DNA of 30,940 nt from Mastigamoeba balamuthi (taxonomy: Eukaryota; Evosea; Mastigamoebida; Mastigamoebidae), in NCBI GenBank assembly GCA_902651635.1, contig CACRSC010000468.1:42381-73320 (forward strand), in the 5' to 3' direction. The notes below the pieces were generated by a model. That model saw nothing but the letters and a program-made list of their open reading frames with translations, did not search any database and was not told where the DNA came from. Below are positions 8,006 through 16,240 of the stretch, piece by piece. Both the position numbers and the translations under genes were made by a program. Every line of letters begins with the position of its first letter. Position 1 is the stretch's first letter.

Positions 8006-10886
8006 ATGGGACAGCAGTCGGCCCGCATGGACCCCTCCCGCCTCCCCTCGCCCCCGGCGCCCCGGCCCTCCCCCGCGCGCCCCCGGGCCCCCTCCCCGCA
8101 CACCCCGCCGCCGCCCTCGGCTCCGCGGTCGCCGCCCGTCGCCCGCGCGGCCTCTGCGGGCCTCCGCGGACTCCCCGCCCCCTCGGCCCCCTCCCCCGTC
8201 GCCCCCGTCGCCCCCGCGGGCTCGCCGGCCTCGGCGGCGCCCTCCCCCCGCCGCGGGCACTCGCCCCTGCCCCGGGAGCGCGGGGCCCCGCAGGCTGCGG
8301 CCTCCGCGGACCTCGCGGACGTGCAGCCCCAGTTGTCCGCGGACGTGAAGTTCCGCGGAGTCGACACCGGAGCTCCGCAGCCCGCGGTCTTCGAGGACCT
8401 CGTAGACTTGAGGCCCGAGATGTCTGTGGGCGAGATGTTCCGCGGGGTCGGCGAAGGGGCTCCGCGGGCCGCGGGCTTCGAGGAGCTCGTGGACTTGCAG
8501 CCCGAGTTGTTCGCGGACGAGGGGTTCCGCGGAGTCGGCGCAGGGTCTCCGTGGGCCGCGGCGGTCGTGGAGGAGAGCGTCGCCGAGGGCACCGCGGTGG
8601 TGACAGAGTACCGGCCGGGGCTGACGGTCGCCGAGCAGCAGTACGGCCGCGCGGTGGCCGGCGTCTCCCCGGGGCCCTTTGTGCTCGAGGCGCCCGCGGC
8701 GGAGCCTGCCGAGGGGGAGCAGACGCTCGAGCAGGTCGCGGAGCTCATCCTCGCCGCCGAGGCCGCGTCCGCGGGCGTCGCGGCGGCCCTCCCGGTGCCC
8801 GCGGTGCGCGCGGAGGAGGAGGCCGAGGGGCTCGCCGAGTGCGAGGTGCCCGAGACGCCCTTCGCCGAGCCGCTGGTGCCCGCGCTGCCGGTGCCCGCGT
8901 TCCGGGAGACGCTCGAGGGCGAGCACCACGAGCGCGTGGTGACCGAGTACCGCCCCGGGCTCTCGGTCGCCGAGCAGCAGTACGAGCGGCAGGTCGTCGG
9001 CGCCTCGCCGGGCCCCATGGTCATCGAGTCGGTAGAGGACGGCCCCGCCGACGAGGAGCCGCTCGAGGGCCTAGCGCAGCGGATGCTCTCGGGCGAGGGA
9101 CCCGAGGGCCAGCAGCCGCCGGGGCCCGCAGCCCCGGCGCAGCGCCCGATGGACGGGACGGGGCCGCAGGAGAAGCGCAGCGGGGGCGGCGCCACGCTGG
9201 AGCAGAGGCCCGAGGCCGGGACTGCTGCGGGGCAGCCCGAGGAGGCTGCCGAGCAGCCGCCCGAGGAGACGGGGTACGTGGCCATCTCCGTGTGCGAGAG
9301 CGAGACGAGCATCTGCGAGCCCGCGGAGCAGACGCCCCAGAGCGCGCAGAGACTCTCGGTCCCCGAGCCGCAGCCGCGCAGCGTCGGCTACTGGAAGATC
9401 GACGCGTTCTTCTCGCCGAGGTCGCGGCAGAAGGCGCTCGAGGAGGGCCTGTCGGCCGCGACGCCGGCGGTGCCCGCCGAGCCCGTCGTCTGCGCAGCGG
9501 AGCCCGAGCGCGTGCCCGTCAGCCCTCTGACGCTCGCGGGCCGCACGCCCGAGAGCGCCTCGGCGCAGCGGTCCCCCGCGACGCCCATGAGCCCCGCGCT
9601 GCAGCCGGTCGAGGAGGTCCGCGACCAGCTGCGGCGCATCGTGGAGCTCGAGGACGCGCTGAGGGACGAGCGCCGGCTGCGCCAGGACGCCTCGGACCGC
9701 CTCTGGGCGCAGCAGAAGGTCGCGGGCGAGCTCGCGGAGCGCGCGGCGCTGCTCGCGGAGGAGCGCGACGCGGCGGTGGCGCTGCAGCTGCGCCTGCAGG
9801 CGGACCTGTCGGCCGCGTCGAGCGTCATCGCGCAGATGAGCGAGTGGGAGGCCGTCGTGCGCAGGAGCGCCGCCATGAGCGACTACGCGGCCAACGCGGC
9901 CGAGCGCCAGCGCGCGCGCGAGAGCGGCGAGAAGGCGGCGGCGCTCACGGATCTCAGCAGCGAGCGCAAGAAGCTCGGCAGGCTCAGCCGCGAGCGCAAC
10001 GCCATCGCCGCCGAGCTCGAGAGCGAGCGCCTGCAGGTTCCTGCCGCCCCCCTGCTGTGTGACGTGGTCCTAACGTGTGCGCGTGGCGCAGCGCGAGGAG
10101 GTGTCGCGGGAGAAGGGGGAGCTGGAGACGCGGCTCGAGGCGGAGCAGAAGCGCCTGGGCGAGGCGCTGAAGGAGATGAGCTCGCTGACGGCAAGGCTGA
10201 AGAAGGCGCACGACGCGGCCGAGGCCATCGTCGCGGCCAGGAAGGACGCCGAGCTCAGGGCGGAGCGGGCGGCTGCCGAGAGCGCCGAGGCCGCCAGGAG
10301 GGCCGCGGAGCGCGAGGCGGAGCTCGCCCGCGAGCGCCAGAGGGCGGCGGAGCTCGAGCGCGTGGCCGAGCAGGCGCGCCCCGTCGTGGCGGTGCTCGAG
10401 AAGCTGCGCTCGCACGTCGAGAGCTTCGACATCAAGCTCGTCCAGGGCAGCCCCCAGTCCACCCCGCAGCCCACGTCCCCCGTGACCTCGGCGAACCCGA
10501 CGGTGAGCCGACGAAAACCCGGCGCCATTGGCGCGCGACCCGTTGCTGACCCGCTGGCCCTGGCGCAGTCGCCGTCGGCGCAGACGCAGGCGCCGCTGCA
10601 CACGCTGCGCGTGGGGGAGCAGTGGTCGATGACGGACAGCATGCGCTTCGTGTGGGCGGTGCACCGCATGCCCTGGGGCCCCGCGCGCACGGCCTGGTGC
10701 GAGAGCGTGGGGCTCACCGAGGGCTTCCTGGCCTCGGCGTCGGCGCCGGAGCTGCGGGCCGCCGCGAGGAACGTCGGGGTGCTCGTGGGCCCCGACGCCA
10801 CCCCCGAGGGCGTCCGCCAGCAGCTCAGGTTCGTTCTGGGCTCGGCTGGTCCCGAGAGCGCCCCGTCGAGGCCCCTCATCGCGTGA
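8006..10886 (+). CDS. Proline-rich, repeat-containing coiled-coil protein, 941 aa
   Basis: A large protein of unknown function. Exon 1 is 8006-10036 and exon 2 is 10092-10886; the 55-nt phase 0 intron has donor GTTCCT, a CTAAC branch-like site at 10070-10074 and acceptor GCGCAG. In order: residues 1-90 Pro/Ser/Arg-rich and probably disordered; about 93-180 three 29-residue repeats (core DLVDLQPEL, ending FRGVG); about 198-370 two copies of an EYRPGL(T/S)VAEQQY repeat; 370-530 acidic linker with VGYWKIDAFFSPR; 536-795 a long heptad-rich coiled coil (many Glu, Arg, Ala, Leu); 850-941 a compact C-terminal domain (QWSMTDSMRFVWAVHRMPWG and following). It may be a cytoskeletal or scaffold protein; this is inferred from shape only. 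ATG 8006 is preferred over ATG 8027. A rearranged copy of the 3' half lies downstream at 11810-12840. Confidence 0.85.
8282..8542 (+). repeat. Three 87-bp tandem repeats (29 aa each) in the coiled-coil gene
   Basis: In-frame tandem units start at 8282, 8369 and 8456, and a partial fourth starts at 8543. Each begins GGxGCxCCG, encodes GAP followed by a DL-x-D-x-(R/Q)P-(Q/E)-(L/M) core, and ends with F-R-G-V. The period is exactly 87 bp with many synonymous and non-synonymous differences, so the expansion is not very recent and has been kept in frame. Confidence 0.92.
8597..9105 (+). repeat. Two-copy EYRPGL repeat in the coiled-coil gene
   Basis: A unit of about 55 residues starting VVTEYRPGL(T/S)VAEQQY and continuing V-x-G-(V/A)-SPGP, then an acidic helix, occurs from 8597 and again from 8936, a spacing of 339 bp (113 codons). 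The sequence between includes two short copies of LPVPA-(V/F). The strongly conserved YRPGL-VAEQQY core may be a peptide-binding or docking motif. Confidence 0.85.
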
Positions 10887-11809
10887 GGGCGTTCTAGACT
10901 GAGGAGTTGAGTGGCCAGCGCCAGCGAGTGCGGAGGCATTTCGTGGTGTCTCCGCGAGTTGTGAATAAGAATCATGCGTATCGGTTCTCCTGCGTGCGAG
11001 GCCTCCGATGCCCTGCAGCGCCACAGTGACATTCTGGTCACCGAGCGACTGTTAGAACCTATACAGGTCCGCTTGCTCCGGCAGGAACGACTGGAGATCG
11101 TCTTCGACTGCCTACAACGGACCCGCCGTGAAGGTCGCGGCCGAGAACTGCATGCTGCGCAAGTACCGCATCAACCGCCGAGAAGAAGGCGAACTCGACA
11201 AAACGTTTACGGAAATGGAAACCCCGATAGGTTCTTTCGTCACTGGTGATCAGTCTTTTCTCTCTCTCTTCGGTCTTTATCCCACACACACCCAAACACT
11301 CACGCTAGGAGAGTGATCACTCACTGCAGAGTATTGATGTGCAAGCATTCAGGTTACGCAGGCCTTGATGCACAGGCACTAACTCGCTCTCTGGACACAT
11401 CTTTGATGGACCAAAGAGTAAACCTGTGGATGCGTGTGCACTGAACAGAGAACCGAACACGTTGTTCGCTTTGTATGTTGCCCCGTTATTTATGTGGCAC
11501 TACGTGCAGTGTTGTGCCCCCTCCTGTGCGATTGGTGACTATGTGTTTGCTCCTGAATTCAGGCTGGGCTGCACGTTGTTTCTTCTGGGGACACTCACTC
11601 GGGTCCGCCACGTCCTCGTTGAGGATTGCGCGGACTACTTGGCATTCTGTCGTTTTTCCCGGGTGTTGGGGCCCTGAGTTCTGACTGCGGATGGCTGCCT
11701 CGCGGAGCTCGAGGCGCGTCGGTGCTAGAGGGCAGGCGCGAGTACCGTACCTCAGCAGGTGGACCTCTCGGCCGGGGTTCATTTCAGAAGAGCGAGTGAT
11801 GGGAGGGCC
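10887..11809. other. Spacer downstream of the coiled-coil gene
   Basis: About 0.9 kb, including the presumed 3' untranslated region of the coiled-coil gene. Apart from the coding-like relic near 11056-11220, I see only short random frames. A CT/CA-rich patch lies at about 11258-11300. The first 100 nt (10900-10990) are also duplicated near 12735-12840. Confidence 0.5.
11056..11220 (+). pseudogene. Short coding-like relic, not identified
   Basis: In one + frame this stretch reads through NDWRSSSTAYNGPAVKV and AENCMLRKYRINRREEG, and from about 11128 to 11178 nearly every codon ends in G or C, as in the real genes of the window. The frame is closed by a TAG at 11053 and runs into low-complexity sequence downstream. 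A second frame (RQERLEIVFDCLQ) looks equally good just upstream, so a frameshift is possible. It could be a gene fragment or a missed exon. No family recognised. Confidence 0.3.
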
Positions 11810-12150
11810 ATCGTGCGCAGCTGCGCCATTCCCTCGTACTCCGCGCTCCTCGATCGCCTCTTACTCTTACTCACCTGAGCTCTACCACCCCTCTTGGTCG
11901 AAACGCCTCGTCCCTTGTCGTGCGCTTGCCTCAGCCTTACCAGCGATCTCGCCTCCTCCAGTTTTCCGCACAGGCGCTTCTGCTCCGCCTCGATCCTCAT
12001 CTCCAGCCCTTCTGTGGCGGCACGTCCAGGCGCTGCGCCATGCACAGCACAAGAGAACCTAGCGGGGGCGGAAAGACTGCTGGTACTCGCTGCCGAGAGC
12101 TCTGCGGCGATGGCGTTGCGTTCCTGTCTGGACCTGTCGAGCTTCTTGCG
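11810..12150 (-). pseudogene. Inverted degenerate copy of the coiled-coil gene (mid part)
   Basis: Read on the minus strand, this matches the parent gene from about 9950 to 10340. Shared stretches include RKKL, RNAIAAEL, and EAEQKRL followed by a diverged SL-x-RL-x-x-AHD. The parent's 55-nt intron is still recognisable between these blocks, including its GGCGCAG acceptor, so the copy arose from DNA rather than from mRNA. The match continues through a weaker alignment of the coiled-coil region (parent GAGCTCAGG, GAGCGCGAGG). Insertions and deletions break the parental frame. It is continuous with the direct-orientation copy that starts just to its right. Confidence 0.85.
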
Positions 12151-12154
12151 CATG

Positions 12155-12840
12155 CTGCCGAGCTCGAGAGCGCGGGCCTGCTCGATGCACTCCCGTCGGC
12201 CGCGCAGTCGCTCACCACTGAGCAGGCGCGCCCCGTCGTGGCTGTTCTCGATCAGCTTCTCTTGCGTGCAGAAAGCTGCGCCGTACCAGCTCGCCCAGAG
12301 CTGCAGCTGCGCCCAGTCGACCCGGCAGCCCTCTCGCGAACCCGACGGCGAGACGACAAAAAAACGGCGCGAGAAGTGCTGCGAATGGTGAGGGGACCAA
12401 AAAGTGACTCGATGTTCTCAGGAAGCCACTATCGATGCATGCGAAGGCGCTGCTGCACGCGCTGCGCCCAGAGTAAACAGTGGTCAATGACGTGCAGCGC
12501 GCGCACCGCGCGGGCGATGTTCTGCTGAACTGGGACCCCGGCTCTTGCAGAGTGGCGGAACAGCCTTCGTTTTCGCATTCATGGCACTGCGTGTCTGCGC
12601 CGGAGCTGCGGGCACGCCGCGAGCAATGTAGAAGTGCTCCCGGGCCCCGAAATCGAACTGTGGCATCCGCAACCAGCTCGGGGTGTTCGTGCTGCTGTGC
12701 CCGAGAGCCCCCCGACGCGTCCCCTCAAGCCGCAGAGACTGAGTGGCCAGCGCCAGCGAGTGCAGCGAGTTCAGAGGCAATTCGCAATGCCTCCGAGAAT
12801 TGCTGGATAGGAACCATTCGTCACGTTCTCCCCCACGTGC
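12155..12840 (+). pseudogene. Direct degenerate copy of the coiled-coil gene (3' part and flank)
   Basis: This matches the parent from about 10340 to 10990. The 20-mer GAGCAGGCGCGCCCCGTCGT is identical at 12220 and 10368. Further blocks match the linker (GCGAACCCGACGG), the QWSMTDS region, the GCCGGAGCTGCGGGC segment of the C-terminal domain and, after the parental stop, the 3' flank (GAGTGGCCAGCGCCAGCGAG at 12741 and 10909). An in-register TAA at 12474-12476 followed by frameshifts destroys the reading frame, so the copy is non-functional. An extra stretch of about 45 nt near 12180-12220 is absent from the parent. Confidence 0.88.
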
Positions 12841-13625
12841 GTGTGCCTTCGGGTCGTTCCGGGACCTCGGTGGACTCTCGCTGAGCGCGCTGCACGCCAA
12901 ACGAGCGTCGAGGGTTCGTTGTTTGAGCGTTCCAAGGGACGTTCGTCGCTGTTCGCGGGGGTTTGAGTTCTGGATAGCCCGCGGCCCTCTGCCTTCTGTC
13001 TACAGCGCTCGCAGTGTGCGCGATCCCCGCGGTCCTCGGTGGCCGCGTAGCGCGATTCGGGCAAAGACGTGAGTGGGGGAAGCACCGCCGTATGGCAGGG
13101 CACCGTAGCTGCAATTCCACGCCACGAAACGAGTGCGGGTGCACAGATGCAATTCCCCTCTGTTCCCTCGGCTCCCCTGGGCCGCCCAGTCTCGCGAAGA
13201 GATCGCATGCGTCGCGGATGCTGGGCTCTGCAGGCCACGGCCTGCGCGCGCCTCGGGAGCTCGGGCGGCGGTTGTTGTTCCTAATCGGGGTTTCTCGGTG
13301 CGTCGTGGGGGGGCCCCGACGCATACTGCAGGGCGGCGGCGGCGAAAATGTCCAGCACTGACTCAGTAGTGAACCTCGGGTGATGTTCTCTGAAGAGCGG
13401 GAAATCCCACGGCTCCCGCGCGAGATGCCGGGCTCCACGGGGGCCACGGGCGCGCGGGGCGGTGCCTGGCACGGGGGAGTACCCCCCGAGTGTTGCTGAT
13501 GACGTCGGAGAGGAATATTTGTCGTGGAAGACGTTATGATAGAATAAATCCGTGCGGCATTTCCCTGTGCTCCCTCCCCCAAACCCTTTTTTTAACAAAC
13601 TCAGCGGCACACACAAGTCCCCTCG
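12841..13625. other. Spacer upstream of the transporter gene
   Basis: Nearly 800 nt of GC-rich sequence without a gene that I can support. One minus-strand frame (about 13480-13281) has a protein-like stretch, WDFPLFREHHPRFTTESVL, and may be a remnant, but it has no credible start or splice context. The right end should contain the transporter promoter; a TGACGTCG near-CRE octamer is at 13500-13507. Confidence 0.45.
13500..13507. promoter_or_regulatory. CRE-like octamer TGACGTCG upstream of the transporter
   Basis: Seven of eight positions match the palindromic bZIP site TGACGTCA. It lies about 120 nt before the ATG at 13626. The role is inferred from the recurrence of similar sites upstream of neighbouring genes. 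Confidence 0.3.
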
Positions 13626-15561
13626 ATGGCTGCCAACGACACGCTCTCGAGCCAGCCCGTGGTCGGGGAGACGCCCGTCGTCGCCCCGGTCGCGAGCGGG
13701 CCGCACGTCGCAGCGGGAAGCCCCCGAACCCTCAACAGGTACCCCTCCGCTGTTTTCTGTTTTACTGCACTATTTCTCGTGCCCCCGCAAATGCCCCGAA
13801 TTGACCCGCACGGCCCCCGCGCTCGAGCAGCGAGCCCGGCCCCACGAGCCCCTGTCCGCCCTCGCCCAACTCCAAGAAGGACGCGCCCGCGTCCGTCCAG
13901 ATCAGTGTGCGTCTCGGGGGCCCACTCCTCCCAAAGTTCCCCTCGTCGTGCGTTCTCGGCGGGGACGCAAAAAAAGGAGTGGGGTCTTTAAGGGGAATGA
14001 AAAACTGGTGAAAAGGTGCAGTGCCACACCTGGGCGAATTACCGCCGGCGCCCCGTCTCCGCCGCGCACGCCCGCACGCGGCGCGCGCACCGCCACGGCG
14101 CGCCCCCTCCGGCGACGAGTTTCCAGTTGTCTGGGGGGGCATTTCTCCCAAAGGCCCAATCTTGGCGGTGATCGCACTCTGTTGTGCAGTTGACCCCCAC
14201 CCCCAAGAACACAGAGCGACTACAGACCCCCCAAGGGGACCCCCACACGGCAACACAACAACTAAAGCCCACACCGCCCATGGCGCGCAGAATCTGGAGG
14301 TCGAGATGAAGGAGAGCGAGCAGGCGCCCAAGAAGGGCGGGTGGGTGGCCTCGGCGACAACGATCTTCTCTGTGTGGAACACGATGATCGGGTCGTCGCT
14401 GCTGTCGTTCCCCTGGGGCTTCACCAACGCGGGGCTCGTCGTCGGCATCATCGTCGTGGTCGCCGTGGCCCTGGTGACGTGGTACACGACGTACCTCGTC
14501 ATCGCCAACGGCAACGGCAAGACCGACTTCATCGACCTCTGCAACGAGCACCTCGGCAAGGTCGGCAAGTGGATCGGCTGGGTCGGCTCCGTCGCCATCC
14601 TCTTCGGCGCCCTCGGTGAGCGCCACGTCACACAACTGTTCCCCCTCTGACCCCTCCGCCCTGCAACCCAGCGATCTACACGACGCTGATCACGGGGTCG
14701 GTGTACAACTTCATCGGGGGCCTCTACGAGGTCGACAAGGGCCACGAGATGCGCCACTACGACGGCTGGAACAAGAAGTCGGCCAAGGCCATCATCGCGG
14801 TCTGCTACATCCTGCCGCTGATCGCGCTGCCGCCGTTCAAGTGGACGACCAAGGCGAGCAGCTGCGGCGTGGCCTGCATGATGATCAACCTCGTGCTGAT
14901 CATCGTCAGCGCGTCGATCAACTGGGACTCGCACGCCGAGAAGAAGTGGGTCTTCGAGTCCAAGTTCTACTACATCTCGGGCATCGCCTGCCTCTGCTTC
15001 TTCACGCACAACTTCGTCCTGCAGCTCGCAGAGGGCCGCGAGCGAAAGGCCGCCATCAGGGACGTCAGCATCGGGTTCGCCGGCGGAGTCTCGACGGTGC
15101 TCATCACGGGCTGCCTGGCCTACGCGGCGCTGGGCTCGTCGCTGCCGCAGAACTACCTCGACTACTACAGCAACAAGTACGGCATCGGCATCACGATGCG
15201 CATCGTGCTGACGCTGCAGCTCTCGACCATCATGCCGCTCGTCTTCGGCATCTTCCGGACGCAGTGCTGCGCCGTCGTCATCGGCACCGAGAAGGCCACC
15301 AACCTCGCCATCTGGTGGCGCGCGCTCTTCGCCGTCTTCTTCCTGACGCTGATGACGCTCATCGCCATCTTCTACCCCAACATCGGCGACGTCATGAGGT
15401 TCGTCGGCTCCATCTGCGGGTTCCTGCTCGAGTTCCTGATGCCCATCGGCGTGCACCTGATGATCAAGTACCGCGCCAAGACGCTGGGGCCCATCACCAT
15501 CGCCCTGCACTCGGCGCTGCTCATCTTCGGGGCGCTGATCATCGTCTCACAGTTCATCTGA
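13626..15561 (+). CDS. SLC38A9-like amino acid transporter (AAAP family), four exons, 467 aa
   Basis: An amino acid/auxin permease family protein, nearest by motif to SLC38A9, the lysosomal arginine transporter and TORC1 sensor of animals. Exons are 13626-13738, 13831-13906, 14291-14615 and 14672-15561. Introns are 92 nt (GTACCC, phase 2), 384 nt (GTGCGT, phase 0) and 56 nt (GTGAGC, phase 1). The N-terminal 80 residues are hydrophilic and Pro/Ser-rich, ending KKGGW. TM1 carries the family motif WNTMIGSS (92-99) followed by LLSFPWG, the unwound substrate-binding helix. I count 11 hydrophobic segments in all, the usual AAAP number, ending IFGALIIVSQFI. Few charges lie in the membrane core. All junctions keep frame, and exon 2 (76 nt) is needed to link exon 1 to the rest in frame. 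It probably moves neutral or basic amino acids by proton or sodium coupling; substrate and membrane are inferred. Confidence 0.92.
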
Positions 15562-16240
15562 AGAGGCGCAGCAGACACGGCTCCTCTTCGTGGACATCGT
15601 CACCGCATTACGCATTTGCATTGCTTGAACCACCTTCCCACGCCCGTCTGGACAGTCTGTATACAGATTAGTTGCCTGTTGTGGACGAAACAGCAAAAGA
15701 AAAAAACAGAGTCAATACAAGTAATGGACCCTCAAAGAGAATGAGAGACGGCAACAACCATCGCATCCAATACAATCAATATACAACTGATCTATGTGTG
15801 TTGTCCCTGCAGGAGCACACACCGTAAACAACCTCATGATTCAAGTGACTTTTGTCTAATTATCATCTCATCAGTACGGAAGTCAGCACTCCAGTCCCGT
15901 GTCAGTGTTAATCGGGAAAACAAGTTATCTCCGATCTGTTTTAATCAACTTCCCCTTTCATCGGGCCGGTCATCTAAAATAATCTCTGTAACATAAATTA
16001 TTGTCGATCGAATCTCAATAACTAGTCATGACATGAATCCCATTCAAGAGGCAGGGGGACGCCCTTCAGAATCCCTGACAGAGGGGAGTGCGTCAGGAGG
16101 GACCGGGAGAGCGGGGCGACGGAGGAAGAGCAGGGAGGAGGAGGAGATATCTCGCTGACGTCAGAGCGAATCTGCCCCTTTTCGCAAACCAACGCCTTAG
16201 TGTTCACGGAGCCCAAACCCCCCAGCCCACCAATTCAGCC
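15562..16240. other. AT-rich spacer between transporter and calcineurin B
   Basis: About 680 nt without a gene. The middle (15660-16030) is AT-rich with no long frame and should hold the transporter's 3' end. The last 170 nt are purine-rich and form the probable calcineurin B promoter, with a GAGATATCTC palindrome at about 16144-16153 and a CRE-like octamer just after it. Confidence 0.55.
16156..16163. promoter_or_regulatory. Perfect TGACGTCA (CRE-like) site upstream of calcineurin B
   Basis: The full palindromic octamer lies 78 nt before the calcineurin B start codon, inside the 10-bp palindrome CTGACGTCAG. In fungi and animals this is the ATF/CREB bZIP target. Its position right upstream of a gene start makes a regulatory role plausible, though unproven. 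Confidence 0.45.

Noticed and set aside
7726-9312. 528-codon minus-strand frame, and a 698-codon plus frame, over the coiled-coil gene
   Set aside because: Both are Ser/Pro/Arg/Gly-rich shadows with no domain. The chosen frame has exact-period protein repeats, heptads and a matching intron.
12821-13582. 253-codon minus-strand frame before the transporter
   Set aside because: Arg/Pro/Gly-rich composition only. It crosses the end of the pseudogene copy and the putative promoter, and shows no family resemblance.
13762-15510. 582-codon open frame on the minus strand opposite the transporter
   Set aside because: It lies antisense to a gene with a clear family and 11 membrane segments. Its Asp/Arg/Val/His-rich sequence is the mirror of GC-rich codons.
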